From contig CAIVVZ010000322.1 of NCBI GenBank assembly GCA_903909505.1, forward strand, positions 1-51,276: a DNA stretch of 51,276 nucleotides. Direction: 5' to 3'. A model generated the notes under the pieces. It searched no databases and was not told where the DNA came from. It was given only the letters and a program-made list of their open reading frames with translations. Positions 43,712-51,276 of this stretch are shown here, in pieces. This stretch comes from an uncultured Desulfobacteraceae bacterium (GTDB lineage Bacteria > Desulfobacterota > Desulfobacteria > Desulfobacterales > Desulfatirhabdiaceae). Position 1 is the first letter of the stretch; the number at the start of each line of letters is the position of its first letter. The position numbers were made by a program, and so were the translations under genes.

Positions 43712-44076
43712 CACCGCAGTCTCTCGATCCGCTCCATCGGACTGATGATTTCCGTCAGGCGGATACCGTATTTTTCATTGATGACGACGACTTCCCCTCT
43801 TGCAATCAACCGTTGGTTGGCAAGTACCTCAAGGGTTTCGCCGGCAATTTTGGACAATTCAACAACCGATCCCTGTCCCAGTTTCAGCAGATCATTGATC
43901 ATAAGGGTTGTTCGACCCAGTTCCACTGATATCTCCAGAGGAATATCCAGGATAAAATCCATATTGGTTTTTTGAGAAGCGGACTTATCTCCTGGTCCGC
44001 TGCCTTGGGTCCCCGGCATGCCCTGGCCGGATTTAGGGGCAGGGGCGCCGGATTTCATTTTATTGGGATCGCCCAT
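43711..44076 (-). CDS. fliN: Flagellar switch protein FliN
   Basis: A 121-residue C-ring protein. A Gly/Pro/Ser-rich N-terminal stretch precedes the SpoA domain (about 40-120): ILDIPLEISVELGRTTLMIN, LLKLGQGSVVELSKIAGETL and ANQRLIARGEVVVINEKYGI. FliN forms the lower rim of the switch and binds FliH and FlhG. The start overlaps fliM by 17 bases, so C-ring proteins are co-translated. Confidence 0.96.
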   Translation of the reverse strand: MGDPNKMKSGAPAPKSGQGMPGTQGSGPGDKSASQKTNMDFILDIPLEISVELGRTTLMINDLLKLGQGSVVELSKIAGETLEVLANQRLIARGEVVVINEKYGIRLTEIISPMERIERLR

Positions 44077-45061
44077 CGTCGTGATGATCTCCTTTGGGGC
44101 TTATCAACGCCGTAATTTCAACCGCCCGATTGCCCTTGGCAACTCCGGGAAACCCCAGGTATTTTGTAACACCGCCAATATTCATGGTAATCAGGTCATC
44201 AGGCCCGGAATTGAGCTTGAGAATATCCGCAACCTGAAGGTTCAGCAAATCGCTTACGGACTGAACCGTCCTTCCCAGTTCCGCAACCACCTCTACGGAA
44301 GTATCGTCCAGCAAGTGTTCCAGTTGAGGCTTCCAGGCATAAGCCATATCCTTTTCTCGAAGATATTTGCTGGACAGATTCTCTTTTATCGGCTCCAGCA
44401 TCAGATATGACACGCACAAGTATATATTGCCTGAAAATTCTTTTCCTTGAAGTAGAAAAACAATGGCCATCACCAGTTCATTGGAATTAACCACATGGAC
44501 AAATTCAGACTTGGTTTCAGTTTTTTTCAATGCGATTTTGACAGGGAACAAAAATTCCCAGGCTTTCTCGAAATTGGACAAAACTTCCACGGCAAATTTC
44601 CGCATCATCCGCATCTCAATCAGGGTAAAATCCCTGACCTGGGTCAGTGGCTTTCCATCACCGCCAAACATGCAGTCAATCAGCGAAAATACCAGATCTG
44701 TTTCAATGACCAGAAGGCCTGATCCGATCAAGGGGTCCATACTGAAGATGCTATATAAAGTCGGATTCGGAAAGGCTTTGATGAAATCACCATATTTTAC
44801 CATTTCCGTTGAGACCAGGGAAACCTCCATGGAACGTTGAAGACTTGCGGAAATCGATCCTTGAAGCGTTCCGGTAAACTTGTCGTAGACCTCTCCCAGA
44901 GCATAGAATTCATCCCGCATGATAATGCGCTGAGACGTCAGATCGTAAGCCTTGGCTTTGGGTCCCTGCGGAACGGCCTCTGCTTCAATATTTACCTCGC
45001 CCGTGGCCATCGCACCCAGAAGGGCGTCAATTTCTTCCTGTGACAATATTTGGTCAGACAT
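44060..45061 (-). CDS. fliM: Flagellar switch protein FliM
   Basis: A 333-residue C-ring protein. The N-terminal CheY-binding motif is present (ILSQEEIDALLGAM). A middle CheC-like domain follows (about 45-225, with TLYSIFSMDPLIGSGLLVIE) and a C-terminal SpoA domain (VVAELGRTVQSVSDLLNLQV). It changes rotation direction or speed when CheY-P binds. It follows fliL after 14 bases and overlaps fliN. Confidence 0.97.
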   Translation of the reverse strand: MSDQILSQEEIDALLGAMATGEVNIEAEAVPQGPKAKAYDLTSQRIIMRDEFYALGEVYDKFTGTLQGSISASLQRSMEVSLVSTEMVKYGDFIKAFPNPTLYSIFSMDPLIGSGLLVIETDLVFSLIDCMFGGDGKPLTQVRDFTLIEMRMMRKFAVEVLSNFEKAWEFLFPVKIALKKTETKSEFVHVVNSNELVMAIVFLLQGKEFSGNIYLCVSYLMLEPIKENLSSKYLREKDMAYAWKPQLEHLLDDTSVEVVAELGRTVQSVSDLLNLQVADILKLNSGPDDLITMNIGGVTKYLGFPGVAKGNRAVEITALISPKGDHHDDGRSQ

Positions 45062-45075
45062 ATTGGCTCGATGTG

Positions 45076-45537
45076 TTATTGAATAACAAATTCCGTAAAA
45101 TATATTTTTTTCACAATCTCTTTACCCAACAATTGATTCAAATTGGTGACAATTTCAGTGCGTATCGAATTCTTTCCTTCCGTGGTTTGTAGCTCATCCA
45201 CCTTTCTGGAAGGAAGCGTCATCAAAATGCTGTCCCGGATTTGCGGAAGTCGTTTCGTCAGCTCTTCGGCAGATTTCGGATCTCCCAGCTCAAGACCCAT
45301 GGTAACTCTCAGGTACCGTTTTCCGCCCTGGTCCGAGAGGTTCACAATAAAGGAATCAAGAGAGAAAACCGGCCCCATGCCGCCATGGTCGCTTTTTTCA
45401 GGTATTTTGGCGGATTCCCCTTCTTTCGGTTTATCCAGCGCGGAAAGCTTCTGCCACAGCATGAAAAAACCGCCGCCGATGATCGCTAAAACGATCAATG
45501 CAATCCCTGCCATAATAATGATATTTTTCTTTGACAT
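45076..45537 (-). CDS. fliL: Flagellar basal-body protein FliL
   Basis: A 153-residue inner-membrane protein with one helix (IIIMAGIALIVLAIIGGGFF) and a periplasmic domain of the FliL type: FSLDSFIVNLSDQGGKRYLR, then LPQIRDSILMTLPSRKVDEL and KIYFTEFVIQ at the end. FliL rings encircle stators and help them deliver torque. Its position directly after the second stator locus, one base from the motB2 stop, suits that role. Confidence 0.95.
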   Translation of the reverse strand: MSKKNIIIMAGIALIVLAIIGGGFFMLWQKLSALDKPKEGESAKIPEKSDHGGMGPVFSLDSFIVNLSDQGGKRYLRVTMGLELGDPKSAEELTKRLPQIRDSILMTLPSRKVDELQTTEGKNSIRTEIVTNLNQLLGKEIVKKIYFTEFVIQ

Positions 45538-45538
45538 A

Positions 45539-46276
45539 TTACGAATCCATCATCTCCAGAATAATCTCAACACGACGGTTTTTTCCCCTGTTTTCCGGAC
45601 TGTCATTCGGGTAAAGTGACTTGGAATCGCCGTAACCCACTGCTGAAAGCCGCTGGGGAGAAATTTTTCCGGCATCTATAAAGTATTTGACCACACTCAC
45701 GGCTCTGGCAATCGAAAGATCCCAGTTTGATGGAAACCGTCCACTTCGAATCGCCACATTGTCGGTATGCCCTTCAATACGGATATCAAGTCCATTGCTC
45801 TGAAGGACATGGATGATTTTATTCAGAACCGGATATCCTTCAGGCCGCAGTTCTGAAATCCCACTTTGAAACAGAATGCCGTCTGAAAGGGTGATAAACA
45901 GTCCTTTCGGGGTTTGGATAACCGTGATTTCGGGATGATTGGTCAGATCATCAATAGCCTTCAGAGATGTTTCTGAAGGCTGGGAAACCTTATTTGAAGC
46001 ATCACCCGAAACCTCATGAGTTGCCGGCTCCTTCGGCTGAATTGGCCTGACAATCTGTACACCGACTTTTTTCCCTTCCCGCAGCACACCCAGCGCTCCC
46101 TGAAGGGACTCAACAAACTTTTCGGATTTCTGGACATTGATATTGCCCATTGCAAACAGGAGAACAAAGAAAACCATCAGAAGGGTGATCAAGTCATTGA
46201 AAGTTATCAACCATCCTGGAGGATTCGGAGCTTCATGTTCGTTTCCAGCGGTAATTCTACAATTATTTTCTCTCAT
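45539..46276 (-). CDS. MotB/PomB-like stator protein with ion-binding Asp
   Basis: A 245-residue protein. One membrane helix (PGWLITFNDLITLLMVFFVL) holds D28 at the ion-binding position. A linker and an OmpA-like peptidoglycan-binding domain (about 120-240) follow, with IRIEGHTDNVAIRSGRFPSN, WDLSIARAVSVVKYF and NDSPENRGKNRRVEI. The helix resembles the sodium-type PomB group (TFxDLxxLLMxFFVLL). It starts in a four-base overlap with the preceding Asp-less MotB gene and has AAAGG well placed upstream. With the MotA at 46998-47795 it should form a second stator. Confidence 0.9.
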   Translation of the reverse strand: MRENNCRITAGNEHEAPNPPGWLITFNDLITLLMVFFVLLFAMGNINVQKSEKFVESLQGALGVLREGKKVGVQIVRPIQPKEPATHEVSGDASNKVSQPSETSLKAIDDLTNHPEITVIQTPKGLFITLSDGILFQSGISELRPEGYPVLNKIIHVLQSNGLDIRIEGHTDNVAIRSGRFPSNWDLSIARAVSVVKYFIDAGKISPQRLSAVGYGDSKSLYPNDSPENRGKNRRVEIILEMMDS

Positions 46277-47001
46277 TGAACAACCTTTTTAATTTCATTT
46301 CGAAAAAAAAGGAGTTCGACCCGGCGATTTCTGGACCTGTTTTCCGGAGTATCATTGGGGAAAAGGGGTTTGTGTTCGCCAAAGCCTGCGGCCAGCAACC
46401 GATCTGCAGCAATGATGCGTTTGTCCAGAAGATACCGAACGACATTCACGGCCCGTGACGTGGACAATTCCCAGTTGGATGGATACCGGCTGGTGCGGAT
46501 GGGTGCATTGTCCGTATGGCCTTCAATGCGCAGGCTGTATGACGGATGATTGGCGACAATCGTTCCCACATGTTCAAGCAGCTTTCTGGCTTCCGGCAGA
46601 ATATCGGCCTGTCCTGCCTCAAACAAAATTCTATCTGAAAGCTGAAGGATCAGCCCTTTTTCAGAAACCGACACTTTAATCCCGTTTTCCATCCCCAGAT
46701 CGCTGGTCATTTCCTGAACATTGCTATATATTCCCGCAAGCTCACTGTCAATATTTACCATGTCCGGGGCAACCGGCAATGCAACCTCGCCGGATTCAAA
46801 ACGCTGGCCGCCGTTGAAAACACCGACTGCCGTTGAAAACGATCTGGCCGCCCGGACCAGTTTCGATCGGTCTTTCACCGAATACGCGCACAGCAGGATA
46901 AAAAAGCACAGCAACATGATGATAAACCCGGCATACACAACGGCCCATTCATTGCCGGAAACAGGGGGGGGATCACTCGATATTCGGGAATTGGGATTCA
47001 T
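46273..47001 (-). CDS. MotB-like protein lacking the ion-binding Asp
   Basis: A 242-residue protein with the same layout as its neighbour: one membrane helix (EWAVVYAGFIIMLLCFFILL), a linker and an OmpA-like domain (about 115-235) with LRIEGHTDNAPIRTSRYPSN and NDTPENRSRNRRVEL. Aligned on the Trp and the LLxCFFxLL part, the universally required Asp is G25 (codon GGG, two changes from Asp). It is coupled by four-base overlaps both to motA before it and to the Asp-containing motB after it. A dimer of the two MotB types would give a stator with one ion site; alternatively it only tethers or blocks. Function is inferred. Confidence 0.88.
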   Translation of the reverse strand: MNPNSRISSDPPPVSGNEWAVVYAGFIIMLLCFFILLCAYSVKDRSKLVRAARSFSTAVGVFNGGQRFESGEVALPVAPDMVNIDSELAGIYSNVQEMTSDLGMENGIKVSVSEKGLILQLSDRILFEAGQADILPEARKLLEHVGTIVANHPSYSLRIEGHTDNAPIRTSRYPSNWELSTSRAVNVVRYLLDKRIIAADRLLAAGFGEHKPLFPNDTPENRSRNRRVELLFFRNEIKKVVQ

Positions 47002-47795
47002 GACTCTGCCGAGCGCAACGGCCTGACATTCCCATTGGCTGCTTTTTGAAGAACTTTGGGTGAAATAAAAGCTTTCAATTTTTGCTCCACAATCCGATGG
47101 TTATCTCCTGCCTGAATCGCCAGAATGCCTTCCAGAATCAACTGCTTGACCAGCATCTCCTGCTTACTGCGGGTTCTCAGCTTTCCGGCAATGGGATTAA
47201 ACAGCAGGTTCGCCAGGACAGAGCCGTAAAACGTGGTCAGGAGGGCAACCGCCATCGGCCCGCCGATCAGACTGGGGTCATTCATCTGCCTGAGCATCTG
47301 CACCAGACCGATAAGGGTCCCCAGCATTCCCATCGATGGCGCATAGGCTCCCATTGTCGAAAATATTTCGGCGCCTATTTTGTGGCGCTCCCCGACATAA
47401 GCGATTTCCGTGGTCAACACATCTTCAATGGCGCTGGATTCCATCCCATCAATGGCCATCTGGATTCCCTTGACCAGAAACGGATCATTCAGCTTTTTCA
47501 TCTGGGATTCAAACGAAAGAATGCCTTCAATCCGCGCTTTTTTTGCGATGTTAACGATTATGGGGATCAGTATTGTTGGGGATTGATAGCGATGCAAAAA
47601 TACATTTCTGGCAATTCCGAAAACACTCATCACCTCGGAAATCGGATAAGCGATCAGCGTCGCGCCCATGGTCCCGCCGATAACGATCATCAGGGAAGGA
47701 TAATCCAGAAACCACATCCCCGGCCCGCCCATCAGAATGGCGCTGACCACCAGCACACCCGCTACCAGGATACCCATCAGTGTCGTGATATCCAT
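46998..47795 (-). CDS. motA: MotA/PomA-like stator protein (second copy)
   Basis: A 265-residue stator protein with four membrane helices. The shorter length and the STMGAYAPSMGMLGTLIGLV, GGPMAVALLTTFYGSVLANL and LFNPIAGKLRTRSKQEM segments are typical of the PomA/MotP group, often sodium-driven; here that is inference. The cytoplasmic loop (KARIEGILSFESQMKKLND) would contact FliG. It overlaps the Asp-less motB by four bases and follows flbD after 21 bases. Confidence 0.93.
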   Translation of the reverse strand: MDITTLMGILVAGVLVVSAILMGGPGMWFLDYPSLMIVIGGTMGATLIAYPISEVMSVFGIARNVFLHRYQSPTILIPIIVNIAKKARIEGILSFESQMKKLNDPFLVKGIQMAIDGMESSAIEDVLTTEIAYVGERHKIGAEIFSTMGAYAPSMGMLGTLIGLVQMLRQMNDPSLIGGPMAVALLTTFYGSVLANLLFNPIAGKLRTRSKQEMLVKQLILEGILAIQAGDNHRIVEQKLKAFISPKVLQKAANGNVRPLRSAES

Positions 47796-47816
47796 AAAAA
47801 ACAGTCTCCTCTTTCA

Positions 47817-48050
47817 TCAATGAAGGATATCCGGAAACTGCTCAAGAACATCTACTGCCGAAACTTGATTCTGAAAGACCATTCGCCGGTAATCCAGAAT
47901 TCTTCTGGACAATTCTTCAACAGGTTCTTTGACCATCAGCCGGTCCTTGTTCGTAAAGGTGATCAACGTATCCGGCGTGGCCTGAACCGATTGAATCCTT
48001 TCCGCGTTCACGATAATTTCGATATTGTTTAATCGGGTTACTTTGATCAT
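47817..48050 (-). CDS. flbD: FlbD-family flagellar protein
   Basis: A 77-residue small protein starting MIKVTRLNNIEIIVNAERIQ and containing PDTLITFTNKDRLMVKEPVE then ILDYRRMVF. It is the short FlbD/SwrD type found between flgE and motA in many flagellar operons, not the Caulobacter response regulator of the same name. SwrD in Bacillus raises motor power, so placement before the stator genes is consistent. GGAGG eight bases upstream fixes the start at 48050 rather than an upstream in-frame ATG at 48077. Confidence 0.9.
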   Translation of the reverse strand: MIKVTRLNNIEIIVNAERIQSVQATPDTLITFTNKDRLMVKEPVEELSRRILDYRRMVFQNQVSAVDVLEQFPDILH

Positions 48051-48138
48051 CGGACTGCCTCCATTTTGTGACAGCATCGGATAGCGGCCTGAGGCGGATT
48101 GTTTTCTTCACGCCACCTGCCGCTTGTTATAATTTAAA

Positions 48139-48939
48139 TTACCTCTTGATATTGACCAACTCCTGCAAAATTTCGTCGCTGGTTGTGATGACTTTGGAAC
48201 AGGCTGAAAAAGCCCGCTGAGCGGTAATCATGTTGACAAATTCCTTGGCGATATCGACGTTGGACATTTCAATGGATCCCGGATCGACCGCACCCAAACC
48301 GTTTGAGTTCGGAATGCCGGTTATTTCCATCGCACCTGCCGTAGTCTTTGTATAAAGGTTGTTATTCATTTTAGCCATGACAGTTTTATCCGTGGTATCA
48401 AAAACCAAAGCCTGAAACAAGGCGGTCTTCACCGGAGGGGCAGCGGTGATATCCGTAGCCCAATATACGCCCTTATCATCGACTGTAACACTTTGATATT
48501 TGGTCGGATCAATAATTATGGGTGCAGGAACCGGCGGCGCCGCGGGCGGATAGGCGGATCCCTGAACCGCCATACCCGAAGAAGTCACAAGGGTTCCGGT
48601 TGCATCAAACTTGAATTCACCGTCACGGGTATAAAAGGAGTTTCCACCCGCATCCTTGACCATAAAGAATCCGGAACCCGTAATAGCCATGTCAAAGGGA
48701 TTCGATGTTCTTTGAACGGTTCCCTGATTCCAATCATAGTTGAGATCACCCAGTATGACCCCGTTGCCGATTTCCATACCCGTATATCCGCCGACGGATT
48801 GGTTAATCATGCTCTCGAACGAAATCTCCGAACTCTTATATGCTGTGGTGTTGACATTGGCGATATTATCGCCGATAACCGCCATCCGCTGGGTGTTGGC
48901 TCTCAAACCGGATACCCCTGAATACATTGAACTTAACAT
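48139..48939 (-). CDS. flgE: Flagellar hook protein FlgE, short form
   Basis: A 266-residue rod/hook-family protein placed directly after flgD. The N-terminus MLSSMYSGVSGLRANTQRMA continues to NIANVNTTAYKSSEISFESM; the middle has NPFDMAITGSGFFMVKDAGG and a Pro/Ala-rich insert (YPPAAPPVPAP). The C-terminus reads [20 protein letters not shown] and SDEILQELVNIKR. It is much shorter than enteric FlgE (about 400) but equals the Bacillus hook protein, which also lacks a large outer domain. An unusual Cys sits in the C-terminal core helix (SACSK). It is the likely hook subunit, though a minor hook-like protein is possible. Confidence 0.88.
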   Translation of the reverse strand: MLSSMYSGVSGLRANTQRMAVIGDNIANVNTTAYKSSEISFESMINQSVGGYTGMEIGNGVILGDLNYDWNQGTVQRTSNPFDMAITGSGFFMVKDAGGNSFYTRDGEFKFDATGTLVTSSGMAVQGSAYPPAAPPVPAPIIIDPTKYQSVTVDDKGVYWATDITAAPPVKTALFQALVFDTTDKTVMAKMNNNLYTKTTAGAMEITGIPNSNGLGAVDPGSIEMSNVDIAKEFVNMITAQRAFSACSKVITTSDEILQELVNIKR

Positions 48940-49015
48940 ATGAACTACCTCCTTTATTGTTTGATATCGGTGCTATGTATTACGTGATTATCGTCCATCG
49001 GTGTTTGAGTTGCGC

Positions 49016-49687
49016 TTACTTTTTCACCGTCTCCGCCACCTCGATAATGGCTGAATAGGGAATTTCAATACCCTTTGCCAGCAGATAGGTGCTGCCGTCA
49101 TGATAGCTGACGCCTGTAAGTGTTTCCTCGATATAAGCAGCCGTGGCCATGATCTCCCCATCCGCGTTTTTCGCCTGAACCGAGAAAGAATAGGTTCCGG
49201 CGGGCGCGGCATTGCCGTTTAGATCTTTGCCGTCCCAGACAACGCTCTGCTCTCCTGCGGTCATCTGATCCATTTCGATTTTCCGGACAACTTCACCGGA
49301 TGCGTTGAAAATACTGACATAAACCGCATTTGCATCTTCACCCAGTTGATACTGGATCTCGTGTGTTTTCCCGGAACCCAGTTCAAACATGCTGCCGCTG
49401 GCTTTAATCGTTTTACCCACAAAATTGACGGCCTGTGCATTATTGATGGATTGATCGAACAATTGGACTGTTTTAAGATTTTCATTGACGTTTGACAATT
49501 GTTCCAGAGAGCTGAACTGCGCTAGCTGAGAAACAAACTGTGTACTGTCCGTTGGATTCAACGGGTCCTGGTTCTGAAGCTGGGTAACCAGAAGTTTCAG
49601 AAAATCATCTTTACCCAGGGTCTGTGAACCTGAATTGTATAAATTATTCGTAGATGATGCGGATGCGCCAATGGCTGAAACAGTCAT
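49016..49687 (-). CDS. flgD: Hook cap protein FlgD
   Basis: A 223-residue hook-capping protein. The conserved N-terminal part reads TLGKDDFLKLLVTQLQNQDP and NPTDSTQFVSQLAQFSSLEQ. The C-terminal half has a FlgD Ig-like/Tudor fold with VVRKIEMDQMTAGEQSVVWD and APAGTYSFSVQAKNADG. It caps the growing hook and is lost when the hook is finished. The start at 49687 has a GGGGGG ribosome-binding site; the longer frame to 49711 lacks one. It sits between fliK and flgE, the usual order. Confidence 0.95.
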   Translation of the reverse strand: MTVSAIGASASSTNNLYNSGSQTLGKDDFLKLLVTQLQNQDPLNPTDSTQFVSQLAQFSSLEQLSNVNENLKTVQLFDQSINNAQAVNFVGKTIKASGSMFELGSGKTHEIQYQLGEDANAVYVSIFNASGEVVRKIEMDQMTAGEQSVVWDGKDLNGNAAPAGTYSFSVQAKNADGEIMATAAYIEETLTGVSYHDGSTYLLAKGIEIPYSAIIEVAETVKK

Positions 49688-49746
49688 GATTGCCCCCCTT
49701 ATTTCGGGCACGAGAAAGCCGGAGAATTTTTTCCGACATTTTGTTA

Positions 49747-51276
49747 TTAAGCAAAATAATTGATAAGATATCCACCTCTGCTGTTGGCTTGGCCCGGCGA
49801 ATTCGGCTCCTTGAATTCACTTTGACCGGTACTTTCCTGGCCGCCGATATATGCCATTTCATTTCGAGTCTGCTTGAATGCAGCTTCCTCATGATGGGAA
49901 GATGCAAAATCCGATCCACCGGACATCAGCATGTCCACATTTACTGCATCAACCTTGATGCCTTGATGCTGGAGCTCGTTTTTGATCAAATATGCCTGAC
50001 GTTCAATCATCTCTTTCACCTGGGTGTTTTCCGCCAGAATTTTGACAGTCACCTGCTGATTCTCCATGGATATATGAAGCCGTAAGTGCCCCAGAGATTC
50101 GGGTTTCAAATCAATCCGAATCTCAGACTGTCCGGATTTCAAGGTGGAAGCCGATTTTTCCACTACCTGCTTCAAGATCTCCGCCTGAAACGACGGGTCT
50201 GCTGGCCGGGTTTCAATTGAAGATGAAGATGGATTCGTCAAAGTTGTTTTTTCCATCTGACCTTCCCTGGCAAAGTTGACAGCCGTATCCTTTAAATCCA
50301 GATCCGGGGGTTGGAGCTGGGACGCTTCCTTGCCTGTAATCCTGCCCGTGTGGCTTGCAGGCCTAAATGCATCCGGCGTTCCATCATCGACATTCGAAGC
50401 GCCGACAGAAGAGATGGCTCTTCCGCCGGTTTCAACGGAATCATCGATTTGTTGAGATGAAGCGGATTTCACCTTAACTTCCTGCTGTCGCATATCCGAA
50501 ACAATCTTATGATCCGTCGGCACCTTTTCATATACAGTCGAGTCTTCGGAGTTACTGTCAGCAAAACGCCCTTTCAATTGATTCCCCTTCACACCCAATC
50601 CATTTTTTTCAGTTAACGGATTGAGATCAATCATATCCGGGATTGGCAATGGATGACGTTCCTGATGTTGCTGATGTTGCTGTTGGCGCAACTTTGGAGC
50701 TGCCTGGGCTTGAACCGCAGAAATCCCATCAAACCCTGAAAGTGCAGAATCTGAAGTGGATTCCAAACGAGGCTGCCCCTGCTCCGGATATATGGGCAAT
50801 ACCCTGCTCTGAACAACATGAGCCAGATCTGCTTGTACCTGATCAGCCTGAGACAAACCTCCCCCTGAAGGAACAGGCGCTGGCGTTGCTCCATCCAGAT
50901 GTTCACGCAACTTCGGCAATACCTGGACTTGAACTGCCTGAGCAAAATCTGCACCTGCCTGATCTGCTTGAAACAACCCCGCCCCTGAAGAAACAGGCGC
51001 TGGCGTTGCTCCATCCCGCTGTTCACGCAACCTCGGCAAGACCTGGACTTGAACTGCCTGAACAAAATCTGCACCTGCCTGATCTGCTTGAAACAAGCCT
51101 GTCCCTGAAGAAACAGGCGCCGGCGTTGCTCCATCCCGCTGTTCACGCAACTTCGGCAATACCTGGGTTTGAACTGCCTGTGCAAAATCTGCACCTACCT
51201 GATCTGCTTGAAACAAGCCTGTCCCTGAAGAAACAGGCGCCGGCGTTGCTCCATCCCGCTGTTCACGCAACTTCGG
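49747..51276 (-). CDS. fliK: Hook-length control protein FliK with tandem repeats (5' end outside window)
   Basis: At least 509 residues, cut at the N-terminal side by the window end. The C-terminal export-switch domain (last 150 residues) has the FliK core: IRIDLKPESLGHLRLHISME, then VTVKILAENTQVKEMIERQ and LIKNELQHQGIKVDAVNVDM. It acts on FlhB to end hook growth. The N-terminal side is a ruler-like Gln/Ala-rich stretch made of four consecutive 40-residue repeats, which probably continue outside the window. The repeats encode LREQRDGATPAPVSSG and GLFQADQ-type segments. It precedes flgD and flgE in the operon. Confidence 0.92.
   Translation of the reverse strand, partial: PKLREQRDGATPAPVSSGTGLFQADQVGADFAQAVQTQVLPKLREQRDGATPAPVSSGTGLFQADQAGADFVQAVQVQVLPRLREQRDGATPAPVSSGAGLFQADQAGADFAQAVQVQVLPKLREHLDGATPAPVPSGGGLSQADQVQADLAHVVQSRVLPIYPEQGQPRLESTSDSALSGFDGISAVQAQAAPKLRQQQHQQHQERHPLPIPDMIDLNPLTEKNGLGVKGNQLKGRFADSNSEDSTVYEKVPTDHKIVSDMRQQEVKVKSASSQQIDDSVETGGRAISSVGASNVDDGTPDAFRPASHTGRITGKEASQLQPPDLDLKDTAVNFAREGQMEKTTLTNPSSSSIETRPADPSFQAEILKQVVEKSASTLKSGQSEIRIDLKPESLGHLRLHISMENQQVTVKILAENTQVKEMIERQAYLIKNELQHQGIKVDAVNVDMLMSGGSDFASSHHEEAAFKQTRNEMAYIGGQESTGQSEFKEPNSPGQANSRGGYLINYFA
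50797..51276 (-). repeat. 120-bp in-frame tandem repeats inside fliK
   Basis: Four head-to-tail copies of exactly 120 bases: 51157-51276, 51037-51156, 50917-51036 and 50797-50916. Each encodes 40 residues beginning PKLRE and ending near QVL. The first three differ by only a few bases; the last, nearest the C-terminal domain, has diverged clearly. The array reaches the window edge, so the total copy number is unknown. Period in multiples of three keeps the frame under gain or loss of copies. Confidence 0.95.

Noticed and set aside
48051..48138. Possible sigma-54 site (TGGCGTG...) upstream of flbD
   Set aside because: The GC of the -12 element is absent at the required distance; flbD is probably within the flgD-flgE operon.

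Overview
The window is about 51 kb of a moderate-GC Gram-negative chromosome. Protein sequences and gene order fit a motile Desulfobacterota bacterium, most likely of the Desulfobacterales type. The signs are P- and L-ring genes (flgI, flgH), an FlhF/FlhG pair, several CheD and MotB paralogues, HDOD and PilZ proteins inside the chemotaxis cluster, and a small Cys-rich protein known from that phylum. The taxonomic assignment is an inference; no rRNA or marker gene is present.

Left part (1-14.1 kb): the histidine genes hisI and hisG (hisG cut by the window edge) run leftward, divergent from a PBP1A-type peptidoglycan synthase. Next come an SH3-domain envelope protein split by an in-frame TAG, a soluble-looking SLT lytic transglycosylase, a PilZ protein, and a two-component pair (hybrid PAS kinase plus NtrC-type activator with an altered GAFTGA loop). 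A rightward group follows: a methyl-accepting chemotaxis protein behind a good sigma-28 promoter, a PAS histidine kinase broken by an in-frame TGA in its ATP-lid glycine box, and cheW.

Middle part (14.5-28.2 kb, all leftward): reading with transcription, flgN, cheA, cheR, an intact cheD, an HDOD gene, cheY, cheX, cheB, flgK, a non-canonical PilZ gene, motA, motB, flgL, a periplasmic repeat protein, a second cheD that has lost its catalytic Cys and His, and the small Cys-rich protein. This is a nearly complete chemotaxis set with a proton-type stator and the hook-filament junction proteins.

Right part (28.4-51.3 kb, all leftward): a long flagellar block. With transcription it reads fliK (partial, with 120-bp tandem repeats), flgD, flgE, flbD, a second motA, two consecutive motB-like genes, fliL, fliM, fliN, fliO, fliP, fliQ, fliR, flhB, flhA, flhF, flhG, an unplaced pair around fliA, then (after a strong hairpin) flgF, flgG, flgA, flgH, flgI, flgJ and flgM. 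Many genes overlap by 1-19 bases, so translational coupling is widespread. It encodes the export gate, the switch, the distal rod, the P and L rings, the hook and its ruler, two stators and the sigma-28/FlgM checkpoint. Filament, MS-ring, ATPase and proximal-rod genes are not in the window.

The points most worth a second look are the coupled motA-motB-motB locus whose first MotB lacks the ion-binding Asp, the tandem-repeat FliK ruler, FlhF with a C-terminal Ada-like zinc motif, the catalytically degraded CheD, and two genes interrupted by single in-frame stops.
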